35,925 nucleotides of DNA from positions 1 to 35,925 of the IMG/VR virus record IMGVR_UViG_3300049893_003853; one strand, written 5' to 3'. Shown in pieces: positions 1-7,286 of the stretch (position 1 is its first letter; every line of letters starts with the position of its first letter). The translations under genes were made by a program, and so were the position numbers. The notes beneath the pieces are model-generated. The model saw only the letters and a list, made by a program, of their open reading frames with translations, was not told where the DNA came from and ran no database searches. This DNA is from a virus.

Positions 1-156
1 GACAGACTCGTGGATATTTGCGCCGCATTTTACCGTGATGGTGAAGAATCGGCAACAAGTAAACTCCAAGAGAAACACAAGAAGGAGTTGGAGGAAGCAT
101 TTGCCAACGGTTTCAAAATAGGACAGGAACAGTTCAAGATGGTAAACAGGTTGTAA
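1..156 (+). CDS. 3' part of a small charged helical protein, partial or GTG-started
   Basis: Reading frame 1 is open from the first base to TAA at 154-156 (51 codons). The peptide is rich in Lys and Glu in its middle (residues 21-35) and looks helical. No ATG precedes it in the window. If the sequence is a closed circle, the TAA at 35923-35925 lies directly upstream and the only candidate start is GTG at 10-12, giving 48 residues. It sits 2 bases before the next gene, as is usual here. I do not recognise a family. Confidence 0.5.
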   Translation, partial: DRLVDICAAFYRDGEESATSKLQEKHKKELEEAFANGFKIGQEQFKMVNRL

Positions 157-158
157 AT

Positions 159-530
159 ATGTTCTACAAACTCACCCGCCAAGGAAACAGAGACTGCGAA
201 ATAGGCATCTACAAAATACGAGAGACTCCACAGAAATTTATATTCTCGCAAAAGGAATGTTTCTCGGACTCCGATTGCAGAGCGACAAAAGGAAAGGACA
301 TTGTTCTGCAGAAAGACCACTGGGGAGATAACGCTTGGTTTACATTTGAAAACAGAATATACACATATTTACAAAGAGCCGGAATACCTTATTTATTTGA
401 ACCATATGCTCTACCTATTACCCTTCGGTCCGAAAGCCAAGAGCAAGTGCTACACACAACACTGCCTAGTGAGATTTCAAGAGAGGATACACCGGTCAAA
501 GAAAATCAGTTGCAGTTGCGCATTGATTAA
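159..530 (+). CDS. hypothetical protein, 123 aa
   Basis: ATG at 159 follows the previous stop by 2 bases. The first 80 residues have a mixed alpha/beta composition with aromatic residues and four Cys (residues 13, 34, 40 and nearby); the last 40 are polar and less convincing. No motif or family is recognised. A second frame overlaps from 301, but it looks like a shadow until its internal ATG at 532. Position among small early genes suggests an accessory role. Confidence 0.5.
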   Translation: MFYKLTRQGNRDCEIGIYKIRETPQKFIFSQKECFSDSDCRATKGKDIVLQKDHWGDNAWFTFENRIYTYLQRAGIPYLFEPYALPITLRSESQEQVLHTTLPSEISREDTPVKENQLQLRID

Positions 531-531
531 G

Positions 532-702
532 ATGGTACGCTCGATTTGCAAAGCTGCATGGTTAGGACTAGCAGAACCACAACCGGTTAGAAATAACGCA
601 TGGAAAACAGTATGGAACGGAGTAGAGCTTGTTACTACAATGCACCCTGTTATTCACTGCCGAGAAAAGAATTTTGTTTGTATTACTTGTATACCTTCCT
701 AA
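532..702 (+). CDS. small Cys-containing hypothetical protein, 56 aa
   Basis: I chose ATG 532 because it lies one base after the TAA of the preceding gene (528-530), the tight spacing typical of this phage. The same frame is open back to 301, but that stretch overlaps the 159-530 gene. The C-terminal part has H-C, C and C residues spaced as in a small metal site (CREKNF then CITC). No family recognised. Confidence 0.4.
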   Translation: MVRSICKAAWLGLAEPQPVRNNAWKTVWNGVELVTTMHPVIHCREKNFVCITCIPS

Positions 703-757
703 CCACCCTCCCCACAAAGACTCGTGAGAGTTGAAAGTGGTTGGAGTAACAACACTT

Positions 758-931
758 ATGAGTAACTTTACAAGTACATTCATGCATATTCATCAAGATA
801 TTACATGCGCTTGCGGGTGCAAGTATTGTCCGAACTGCTATAATGGTTGTCCGCAGTGTCACAGAGGTGAAATGAGAACAGAATTGACATCTACCACGAC
901 GACTATCCAATTTATTCCTCTCACCAAATAA
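758..931 (+). CDS. small zinc-finger-like protein, 57 aa
   Basis: A cluster of six Cys lies between about residues 16 and 33 (CACGCKYCPNC, then CPQCH), the pattern of a small zinc ribbon or knuckle. The frame is open from a TTG at 731, but ATG 758 is preferred; a GGAG lies 11 bases upstream (743-746), one of few such purine tracts before a start in this window. The Ser/Thr-rich C-terminus follows. Function unknown; tiny Cys-rich early proteins of phages often bind host proteins, but nothing here shows that. Confidence 0.5.
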   Translation: MSNFTSTFMHIHQDITCACGCKYCPNCYNGCPQCHRGEMRTELTSTTTTIQFIPLTK

Positions 932-933
932 CC

Positions 934-1176
934 ATGCACATCGAAACAAAGTACGACATAGGGCAGGAGGTGTATTTTACTCCATTTATAGATTTGTTTT
1001 TAGGTAAGATTGTTGGAATAGATACATTCACTTCAAATACTGCACGCTATGTTAGATATAGTATCATGCAGAAAGATGAGCCGAGAGAGTGGGGAGTGAC
1101 AGAAGAAGATATTTTTCCCACCCTCGCTCTCGCCCAAGCAGAATGTGAACGAAGGAACAAGAAACTTAACTCATAA
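934..1176 (+). CDS. small beta-barrel-like phage protein, 80 aa
   Basis: The N-terminal half alternates hydrophobic strands and Gly turns (YDIGQEVYF, GKIVGI), followed by VTEEDIFPTLALAQAECERR, a short helix ending. This strand-strand-helix plan resembles small phage accessory proteins with a Tudor- or SH3-like barrel. Starts 2 bases after the previous stop, without an SD. Exact role unknown. Confidence 0.65.
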   Translation: MHIETKYDIGQEVYFTPFIDLFLGKIVGIDTFTSNTARYVRYSIMQKDEPREWGVTEEDIFPTLALAQAECERRNKKLNS

Positions 1177-1185
1177 GTTGCTACC

Positions 1186-1485
1186 ATGGACACCACAAAA
1201 GACTTGAAGCAAATCCAATACTGTCAACTTCCGAAAGACGTTCAAGAGGATTTTTATTTCTTGGATAATGAAGAAAAGAAAATGAAAAATAAAAAAATCG
1301 AGGATTCTGGTATGTTCTTAGCAATTCCATTCATACTTATAGTACTGGCAATTCCGGGTGCATTTATTGTCAGCCTATCGCATTATATCTGTGGTGAAAC
1401 TGGTGTTGTTTGGACTATTGGTTCATTATTTATATTAGCACTTATTGGTTGTTTTATTTCAGAACAACAAAACTCTAAAAAATAA
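1186..1485 (+). CDS. small membrane protein, two TM segments, 99 aa
   Basis: A charged N-terminal region (residues 1-41, Lys/Asp/Glu-rich) precedes two hydrophobic segments at about residues 43-68 and 73-92, with a Cys in the turn and a short polar tail. This is the topology of a small inner-membrane protein with the N-terminus probably inside. It lies among early-type small genes, so an accessory or superinfection role is as likely as lysis. No family recognised. Confidence 0.6.
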   Translation: MDTTKDLKQIQYCQLPKDVQEDFYFLDNEEKKMKNKKIEDSGMFLAIPFILIVLAIPGAFIVSLSHYICGETGVVWTIGSLFILALIGCFISEQQNSKK

Positions 1486-1488
1486 CCT

Positions 1489-1608
1489 ATGCAAGAACTA
1501 CTCAATGACATCCGACAGCTTGATTCAATGGTACTAAAACTCCTTGAACAAGCACAGACTCTCCATGCACAGGTTAAACAGGCACAATTACTCAATAACA
1601 AACAATAA
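1489..1608 (+). CDS. very short coiled-coil protein, 39 aa
   Basis: ATG 1489 follows the previous TAA by 3 bases. The 39 codons encode a continuous amphipathic helix with heptad-like Leu/Val/Ile spacing (LLNDIRQLDSMVLKLLEQ) ending in Gln/Asn. Tight spacing on both sides and the clean helix pattern support it as a real gene. Function unknown. Confidence 0.5.
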   Translation: MQELLNDIRQLDSMVLKLLEQAQTLHAQVKQAQLLNNKQ

Positions 1609-1612
1609 TATC

Positions 1613-1762
1613 ATGAATCATAATGATGAATCACAGAACTTCCAAATTCTGCAATTGTCTCTTTCAAAAGAAGAATGGGAAGAAAGACCTTTGTTTTTTA
1701 GGGTGAACCTTAGAATTTTTTCCTTCTTATTCCCTTCTGTGCTTAAAATTATTTTAAAATAA
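1613..1762 (+). CDS. small hypothetical protein, 49 aa
   Basis: ATG 1613 is 4 bases after the preceding TAA; the frame is open further upstream from 1544 but that part overlaps the 39-residue gene. The sequence has an acidic first half and a basic, aromatic second half ending in a hydrophobic stretch (IFSFLFPSVLKIILK) that could insert in or lie on a membrane. No family recognised. Confidence 0.45.
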   Translation: MNHNDESQNFQILQLSLSKEEWEERPLFFRVNLRIFSFLFPSVLKIILK

Positions 1763-1766
1763 GACC

Positions 1767-1862
1767 ATGTTAATACTTAAGATGCTTATAGTATCACTAC
1801 TGATGCTCCATCTTATACATGTATTGAACGCTCGGAACAATCAAGAAAATAGAACAAAATAG
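1767..1862 (+). CDS. single-span membrane peptide, 31 aa
   Basis: ATG 1767 to TAG 1860-1862, 4 bases after the previous gene. Residues 1-20 are almost purely Leu/Ile/Met/Val and form one membrane helix; the remaining 11 residues are polar and basic. It is one of the few genes here ending in TAG. Function unknown. Confidence 0.4.
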   Translation: MLILKMLIVSLLMLHLIHVLNARNNQENRTK

Positions 1863-1908
1863 TTTTGCAAAATACTTTTCCTGCGTATACTGAACTCAAG
1901 AAAACACT

Positions 1909-2214
1909 ATGCTTTACTCCGACGCAAAAAAACGCTTTCCAAAGTCCATATCCGGATTCCAATACTTCCGCACGTTCTCAGAACTCGCTGAAAGTATCAT
2001 GCCAGAATACCAAGAGCACGTCCGTGAGATCACGGTACGTTGGATGGCACGCAATGGACTTCTGATCATAGCAAACCTTGGACTCTACAAGAAGAATTAC
2101 AAAATGGTTTCCATTTTCCGCTGCGTTCCACACCTGACTGGTCACGACTTCCGGAAATATTCGAAAGAAGCCATGAAAGACCACGCCGAGAGAAAAGCAA
2201 ATAAAGTTTCCTAA
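1909..2214 (+). CDS. hypothetical basic protein, 101 aa
   Basis: ATG 1909 to TAA 2214, directly upstream of ssb. The protein is basic, with an aromatic N-terminal third, a central helix (MPEYQEHVREITVRWMARNG) and a Lys/Arg-rich C-terminus. The upstream 46 bases contain no other start. No motif recognised; position beside ssb suggests a nucleic-acid-related early protein, which is inference only. Confidence 0.55.
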   Translation: MLYSDAKKRFPKSISGFQYFRTFSELAESIMPEYQEHVREITVRWMARNGLLIIANLGLYKKNYKMVSIFRCVPHLTGHDFRKYSKEAMKDHAERKANKVS

Positions 2215-2227
2215 CCCATTTTTCAAT

Positions 2228-2605
2228 ATGTCCTCGCTCAACTGTGTCCACATCATCGGCAATATGTGCCAAGACCCAGAAGTGAAAGAAACACAGTCTG
2301 GAAATAAGGTAGCCACCTTCTCAGTGGCAACGAACCGATCGTTCAAGGATAAGTCCGGCGTGAAGCAAGATGAGGTACAGTTCCATAATATCGTCCTTTG
2401 GAACTCCGCCGCCGATTTCGCAGAGAAGTACATCAAGAAGGGAAACAAGGTCTATATTCAAGGACGATTACAGACGCGCACATGGGACGATCAGTCAGGT
2501 AAGAAACTCTATAAGACCGAGATTGTCGCTGACCAGTTCACCAGTCTTACACCAAAAGATCAAACAAAAAAAGAAGAAATTGACATCGCTGACGTTCCAT
2601 TTTAA
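2228..2605 (+). CDS. ssb: single-stranded DNA-binding protein
   Basis: Bacterial-type SSB of 125 residues that coats ssDNA during replication and recombination. It has the family start (NCVHIIGNMCQDPEVK), the strand segment GNKVATFSVATNRSF, the FHNIVLWN and AEKYIKKGNKVYIQGRL motifs of the OB fold, and the acidic C-terminal tip ending DVPF that recruits replication proteins. The linker between fold and tip is very short, so the protein is shorter than most cellular SSBs (about 150-180 residues). The ERF annealing protein at 32482 is the likely partner. Confidence 0.95.
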   Translation: MSSLNCVHIIGNMCQDPEVKETQSGNKVATFSVATNRSFKDKSGVKQDEVQFHNIVLWNSAADFAEKYIKKGNKVYIQGRLQTRTWDDQSGKKLYKTEIVADQFTSLTPKDQTKKEEIDIADVPF

Positions 2606-2625
2606 TACTTCATTATCTCAATACT

Positions 2626-2877
2626 ATGGCACCCGCAAGACAGATTGTGTTTCCCAACGCAGGAACACAGGCAGATAGAATGCTCCAAGCGTTCATCGAC
2701 AACAAAGGAAAGATGACCACAAAACAACTGATGAAGCTCGGCATTGCCTCTCATACCAAGATTCTCCAAATCCTCAGGTCCATGGGATACGAATTTGACA
2801 AGACCTATAAATCGGTGAAAGTATCTTGGAGCAAGAACCCTCAACTGCACGTTACCTATCGACTCATCGGTGCCTAA
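2626..2877 (+). CDS. winged-helix DNA-binding protein, 83 aa
   Basis: After a short basic N-terminus, residues 18-60 form a helix-turn-helix (LQAFIDNKGKMTTKQLMKLG then SHTKILQILRSMGY), and the remainder a beta wing (TYKSVKVSW ... HVTYRLI). This is the plan of small phage winged-helix proteins that sense or regulate promoters. It overlaps the next gene by one base (TAATG). Likely an early transcription or replication accessory factor; target unknown. Confidence 0.7.
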   Translation: MAPARQIVFPNAGTQADRMLQAFIDNKGKMTTKQLMKLGIASHTKILQILRSMGYEFDKTYKSVKVSWSKNPQLHVTYRLIGA

Positions 2878-3242
2878 TGACCACTAGAACTCACAAAACC
2901 ACCCTTCGCAGTAAAGCAAAGGGTGGAAAACCGGGGGAAGCGGTTGCCCGAGTGGGCAAAAGCAAACTACCGAAAGACCCAACTTTCCGCAAGTCCCAGT
3001 TCGGACGACCGGTTGGTTCTGGAAATTTCCCATCGTATAAAGTCCCTGACTGGAGAAAAAAGGACATCGCCGAAAGAGAACTGTCCGCTATCAAGAACAC
3101 AGGAAAGAGATGCGAAGAGGAACAACAGCGTCTTTTGGAGCAAGAACTCTATGGAACCGCCTGCAACTTTGTTCGCTCTATCCTCGAGATTCCCGGAGAA
3201 GCACCCGAGAAAGTCTATGGATCAACAGCTACACGATACTAA
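2877..3242 (+). CDS. basic hypothetical protein, 121 aa
   Basis: Starts at ATG 2877 inside the TAATG overlap with the previous gene, so it is probably translationally coupled. The N-terminal 55 residues are strongly basic with many Gly/Pro and look disordered; residues 57-100 are helical and charged (KKDIAERELSAIKN). The frame 2923-3384 also stays open but reads as an Arg/Ser-rich shadow. No family recognised. Confidence 0.55.
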   Translation: MTTRTHKTTLRSKAKGGKPGEAVARVGKSKLPKDPTFRKSQFGRPVGSGNFPSYKVPDWRKKDIAERELSAIKNTGKRCEEEQQRLLEQELYGTACNFVRSILEIPGEAPEKVYGSTATRY

Positions 3243-3251
3243 CATCTACCC

Positions 3252-3674
3252 ATGCCCACAAACGTCCTCATTGCTCTTACAAAACTTCCTGAACAAGGTG
3301 AAACCATCGTCGTCAAAGACGATATCTTCGAGTTTGTCCGTGGGAAGCATGAAGTCCAGAAAGGACACATCCCAGTACGCGTGAAGGTATCTATCAAGCA
3401 GACGATCAAGTCACTCAACGAGGCAGTCAAACATCTCGACATCAATTTTATTGAAACCCGGCCATTGACGTGTATAATCCACACGAACGACAACGACCCA
3501 CACAAGCAGGTCACTTTCACGGATATTTTCAAGAAGCTCAAGACATCTATCCAGTTACCCGCAGATCAAAAGATACAGTGGGTACAGCGTGCAGGGTTGA
3601 AGGTACTGGCCCAGAAGATGCAATGCACCGTTCAGGACATCACACGCTCCTATAAAGAAGCCATAATCCAATAA
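3252..3674 (+). CDS. hypothetical protein, 140 aa
   Basis: A mixed alpha/beta protein. The first half has strands (MPTNVLIALTKLP, TIVVKDDIFEFVRG, IPVRVKVSIKQ), the second half two basic helices and a terminal helical motif (AGLKVLAQKMQCTVQDITRS) resembling a short DNA-recognition helix pair. It is the penultimate gene before the packaging genes. Family and role not recognised. Confidence 0.6.
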   Translation: MPTNVLIALTKLPEQGETIVVKDDIFEFVRGKHEVQKGHIPVRVKVSIKQTIKSLNEAVKHLDINFIETRPLTCIIHTNDNDPHKQVTFTDIFKKLKTSIQLPADQKIQWVQRAGLKVLAQKMQCTVQDITRSYKEAIIQ

Positions 3675-3678
3675 TCCT

Positions 3679-3864
3679 ATGTGGGGAGCAATCAGAGATT
3701 TATCTCAAAAAGTGATGGCAATATCCGTAGCCATTATCGCAATAGGTCAGTTATTGGAATATCACAATGTTCCGAGCGATCCGAACTACCAAGAGCCGGT
3801 CACCTACGCCGTCGTAGCAGCCATCGTTTGGTTGATTGCAGTCTACCAAGAGAATAAACAATAA
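3679..3864 (+). CDS. small two-TM membrane protein, holin-like in size
   Basis: 61 residues with hydrophobic segments at about 12-27 and 42-57, a short polar loop and a polar C-terminus (QENKQ). Length and topology match class II holins, but so do other phage membrane proteins, and the recognisable lysis genes are elsewhere (28382-30759 and 34230). It lies 5 bases before the small terminase gene. Confidence 0.55.
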   Translation: MWGAIRDLSQKVMAISVAIIAIGQLLEYHNVPSDPNYQEPVTYAVVAAIVWLIAVYQENKQ

Positions 3865-3869
3865 AGAAC

Positions 3870-4235
3870 ATGCCAGCCGGACGACCTCATAAATTCCAAG
3901 ATCCAAAAGAGCTTGAAGCGAAGATAGAAGAATACTTCGCAAAGGCAGGTGAGAAGCCTACGATAACCGGTCTGGCGTTGCATCTTGACTGTGAGATAGA
4001 AACCATTAAAGACTACTCTGAAAAGGACGAATTTTCCGCACCGATAAAAAGAGCATATCTCCGAGTACAGAACGGATATGAAAACAGGATGTACGAGACT
4101 GGGCCAACTGGAGCCATCTTCGCACTCAAGAACTTTGGGTGGAAGGACAAGACCGAAGTGGAGCAGAAGACCGACCTGACCATTGACTTCGACAAGCTCA
4201 CGGATGCAGAACTGGCTAAAATTGCGAAGATATAA
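3870..4235 (+). CDS. terS: terminase small subunit
   Basis: The DNA-recognition subunit of the packaging motor; it binds the packaging site and brings in the large subunit. Its 121 residues start with the family signature (AGRPHKFQDPKELEAKIEEY), followed by a helix-turn-helix (TITGLALHLDCEIETIKDYS, about residues 32-50) and the family block GAIFALKNFGWKDKTEVEQK. The C-terminus is acidic. The large subunit lies 10 kb away at 14242, which is unusual because the two are normally adjacent. Overlaps the next gene by one base. Confidence 0.88.
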   Translation: MPAGRPHKFQDPKELEAKIEEYFAKAGEKPTITGLALHLDCEIETIKDYSEKDEFSAPIKRAYLRVQNGYENRMYETGPTGAIFALKNFGWKDKTEVEQKTDLTIDFDKLTDAELAKIAKI

Positions 4236-4630
4236 TGCTCTACTACTTCGGAAACAACATTGAGACCGCCCGCCTGAAACTCGCACAGGACGGGCGTTTT
4301 CGTTTATTATTCCGAGGTAAAGCAGAACTGGGCGACGTCTACGAACCGCAGGTGACACTCTCGCAGATGACCTGTCTTCTCCGTCACTTAGGATTCAATC
4401 AAGAGGTTCTGAACAGTCCTGTATCAATCATCGTCTCCAGGGATAGCATACCAGATCGCTGGCGACAGGCGCCCGAGCTTTGTCTCCGTTCCACCATACC
4501 GGCTCTCTTCCGAAAGTACGGGTACGAATGCGATGTGAAAGAAAGCGGACCAGATGCGTGGATTCTCATATTTTCTCCAGAACACAAAGAATTGCTCCGT
4601 GTCGCTTGCGTCAATTACCGCTTGGCATAA
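4235..4630 (+). CDS. hypothetical protein, 131 aa
   Basis: Begins at the TAATG overlap with the small terminase. Mixed alpha/beta composition with several Cys and the C-terminal segment GYECDVKESGPDAWILIFSP. Its codons 11-21 coincide with a terminator-like hairpin (4267-4296 plus TTTT), so its expression may be attenuated, or a downstream start such as ATG 4367 may be used. No family recognised. Confidence 0.5.
   Translation: MLYYFGNNIETARLKLAQDGRFRLLFRGKAELGDVYEPQVTLSQMTCLLRHLGFNQEVLNSPVSIIVSRDSIPDRWRQAPELCLRSTIPALFRKYGYECDVKESGPDAWILIFSPEHKELLRVACVNYRLA
4267..4305 (+). terminator. terminator-like hairpin inside the start of a gene
   Basis: Outer arms CGCCCG (4267-4272) and CGGGCG (4291-4296) pair, followed inward by CCTG (4273-4276) with CAGG (4286-4289), leaving one bulged A and a 9-base loop. 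TTTT begins at 4297 and more T follows after CG. This is a 10-bp GC-rich stem with a T tract, just downstream of the small terminase. Confidence 0.55.
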
Positions 4631-4652
4631 ACTGAACTCATAAGAAATTTCT

Positions 4653-5261
4653 ATGTCCTCACTTGTCACCCTCCGGTCACTGGTACGCAGCGAAATGAAG
4701 AACATGGACCCCAACGGAAAGGTTTGGGATGATTCTTCCGTAGACGCTTCCGTCAATCAAGGACTCTTGGAAGTCCAGAAGCGCGGGAACTTCGCCTGGC
4801 CTCTCAACTCCGCAAGTTCCAGTGTTGCAGTTGTTGCTGGTACACAGGAATATGCACTCCCGGCAGACTTCATTCGGATGAATACGATTGCCAACACTCC
4901 CTGGAGCGTTTCAAACGTAGAGAAGGCCGACGTTTTCGGACAATCTACCAGTGGCGTCCCGAGCAAATACTACCTTGACGGTGCGAACATTGGGTTCTAC
5001 CCGCTTCCTTCCTCAAGCGCAACGGTTCCGTTTATGTACTGGCGACAGCTACCCACCGTCACTTCATCGGTGGATTGTGTGCTTCCGTCTCGCTATGACG
5101 TAGCCATTGCAAAAGCTGCTTCCTACTACCTGCTCTCCGGTATGCCACGGTATGCTGCCAGCGCGCAACAGAAGCTTGTTGAACTCTCCAATGAAATCTC
5201 CCTCCTTACGACCGCCGATCGCTTCCGCGTTGATGGCCAAAGTTGGAATGTAACCCGCTAA
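4653..5261 (+). CDS. head-tail adaptor protein
   Basis: 202 residues with the plan of podovirus adaptors that dock under the portal ring (P22 gp4 type). The start LVTLRSLVRSEMKN leads to DDSSVDASVNQGLLEVQKRG, the usual motif in which an Asp/Ser-rich turn precedes a helix. Then come a beta section (GTQEYALPADF) and a C-terminal helix with ALPSR-like residues (VLPSRYDVAIAKAASYYLL). It sits directly before the nozzle-like protein, the expected order. No SD; the upstream 22 bases hold no other feature. Confidence 0.75.
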   Translation: MSSLVTLRSLVRSEMKNMDPNGKVWDDSSVDASVNQGLLEVQKRGNFAWPLNSASSSVAVVAGTQEYALPADFIRMNTIANTPWSVSNVEKADVFGQSTSGVPSKYYLDGANIGFYPLPSSSATVPFMYWRQLPTVTSSVDCVLPSRYDVAIAKAASYYLLSGMPRYAASAQQKLVELSNEISLLTTADRFRVDGQSWNVTR

Positions 5262-5263
5262 AT

Positions 5264-7285
5264 ATGTCCGTAAAAGAGTTTCCACAGATCTATAAGGGGC
5301 TATCTACCAATCCTGCCAATAACACGGATTACTTCGAGGTGGCACAGAACCTCGTCTATTCCCGTGATAAAAGACTGCGGACCCGCAACGGATACGTTGG
5401 ATATGGCCAACCGGTTCCAGACGCAGCCGTAACGCTCGATCTGTGTGACGCGACGACAGGCTGGGGAGTCTCAGAAGACGCAAACACTCTCGCCACTGGT
5501 ACGGCCCTGCGTGGAACCAACAGCGTTTCCTTTGCCATAACGCCATCGGCTGGTGCTGCAAGCCTGACCAAGTCTACACTCTCTGCCAACCTCTCCACCG
5601 CAAAAGGATACGTTGGTTTTTTCCTTTTTGTCCCGACTGGGTTCAAGACGAACCTGACGGACGTGAAGTTCCGGATTGGGTCGGACTCCTCGAACTACTA
5701 CGAGTGGACGGTAACGATCGGAACCGAGAATCAAGGAGTGTACTATGCACTTCCGTTTTCTTCTGCAACTACGACAGGTACTCCCGTGGATACGACGATA
5801 GCCTACGCCCGTTTACGTGCAACCTTCACAGGCTCCTACGCTGCACAAGCTGGTATCAGGTTTGACGACCTACGAGCCTATTCCGCAACGTACAACTCCC
5901 CCGTCACGTCGCTCTTCTGCCACCTCCGTGACGACACCCAGAAGAACTATATCCTCGCTGCCTCGGGGACATCACTCTGGAGCATGGAGGACAACCTCTA
6001 CTGGACACAGATCGTTTCTGGACTGACAGAGTACGAAACAACCGCAGGATGGACCGACTGTCGCACACGCTGGAGCTTTGCCGTGTACAAGAACGTGGTG
6101 TATATGTGCAATGGCGTGGATGCCTACCGAGCCTGGAACGGAATCGCCCAGACTGTCTATGCAGCCCAGCCGAAGGTCCGCTTCCTCCGCTACATGGCCG
6201 ATCGTGTCTTTGGTGCTGGTGAAGATGCCAACCCGACGACGCTTTACTACACCGCTACTCTTCCGGCAGATGCCAGCGCCATCAACGCAAACTCTGGCGT
6301 TATTGGTGGAGACGAAGAAGGACGCATCCAAGGTCTAAAGGATCTCGGGTCGTCTCTTTTGGCAGCAAAGGACCGAAAGATCTACAACGTGGGACTCTCT
6401 GGCTCATTTACAGCCACGGGACTCGACCCGCGCAACGGAGTACTTTCCCACCGCTCTATCGAAGGTTCAGGGAATGCACTGCTCTACTTCAACGACTCCG
6501 GCATCGACCAGCTTGCCAACCGAACCAGCACCACGGGTGCCGCTGGATTGGGAGAAGTGAGTATTGGGGACGAAGTGGCAACGCTGCTCAACGTTCCAGG
6601 ACGCTTTACCGACCGACAGGCCGTCAAAGGATTTTACAGCACAGAACTCAAGAACTATTACCTGTTCTTCCCAACCTCCGGGAACGTACCGGATTCCTGT
6701 TTGGTCTATTCCGTCCTCGGTGGGTGGACACAGTACATCCTCCCGGCCGTCTATGATGCCTCGTTGCTGAAGCGCACCGATGGGACGAAAAAGATATTGT
6801 TGGCACAGGGTACATCCGGGCAACTTCTTTCTCTGGAAGAAGGGTTTGACGACAACGACGACCCGATGGTGGCACGTCTTCTCTCCAAGAAGCGTGACTT
6901 TGGAACTTCTGGCATCTTCAAGTTCATCGAATGGGTGGACGTGATTGGGTACAAATCTCCCGGTGATCCACTCGACGTGAACATCTACCTCGACGGAACT
7001 GTTATTTCTAGCGGCCGCGTTACCGATTCCATGTTAGATTATACATCCGGAGCGTTCTCGATTGGATCGAATCCGCTGGGAGACGTTGCTTTGGGAGGAG
7101 GAAAGACTTCTTCCAACCTGGAAATGTATCCTTTCGTACTACGCCTCCCGGTCTATGCAGACGGGAACGCCTTCCAATATGAACTCTCCAGCGAATCATC
7201 TTCGCTTGCATGGGGCTTGCAAAAAGTCCGAGTTTCGGTTGAATCAGAACAGTTGGATTTTATCGCTTCTTCATCCCTCGCCTAA
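5264..7285 (+). CDS. tail nozzle / DNA-stabilisation protein (P22 gp10 or T7 gp12 type)
   Basis: 673 residues from ATG 5264 (an earlier in-frame ATG at 5243 overlaps the adaptor gene and is rejected). The N-terminus gives the typical start of tail-hub propellers: target list, then VAQNLVYSRDKRLRTRNGY. A beta-rich insertion (about residues 60-215) is followed by propeller-like repeats with NYILAASGTSLW, VVYMCNGVDAYRAWNG, RYMADRVFGAGE and NPTTLYYTAT, the motifs seen in podovirus nozzle proteins. It would form a ring below the adaptor. Homology is judged from motifs and order, not from a search. Confidence 0.72.
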   Translation: MSVKEFPQIYKGLSTNPANNTDYFEVAQNLVYSRDKRLRTRNGYVGYGQPVPDAAVTLDLCDATTGWGVSEDANTLATGTALRGTNSVSFAITPSAGAASLTKSTLSANLSTAKGYVGFFLFVPTGFKTNLTDVKFRIGSDSSNYYEWTVTIGTENQGVYYALPFSSATTTGTPVDTTIAYARLRATFTGSYAAQAGIRFDDLRAYSATYNSPVTSLFCHLRDDTQKNYILAASGTSLWSMEDNLYWTQIVSGLTEYETTAGWTDCRTRWSFAVYKNVVYMCNGVDAYRAWNGIAQTVYAAQPKVRFLRYMADRVFGAGEDANPTTLYYTATLPADASAINANSGVIGGDEEGRIQGLKDLGSSLLAAKDRKIYNVGLSGSFTATGLDPRNGVLSHRSIEGSGNALLYFNDSGIDQLANRTSTTGAAGLGEVSIGDEVATLLNVPGRFTDRQAVKGFYSTELKNYYLFFPTSGNVPDSCLVYSVLGGWTQYILPAVYDASLLKRTDGTKKILLAQGTSGQLLSLEEGFDDNDDPMVARLLSKKRDFGTSGIFKFIEWVDVIGYKSPGDPLDVNIYLDGTVISSGRVTDSMLDYTSGAFSIGSNPLGDVALGGGKTSSNLEMYPFVLRLPVYADGNAFQYELSSESSSLAWGLQKVRVSVESEQLDFIASSSLA

Positions 7286-7286
7286 T

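Noticed and set aside
2923-3384. 153-codon frame overlapping 2877-3242 and the start of 3252
   Set aside because: Ser/Arg-rich low-complexity peptide; the alternative frame is coupled to its neighbour through TAATG.
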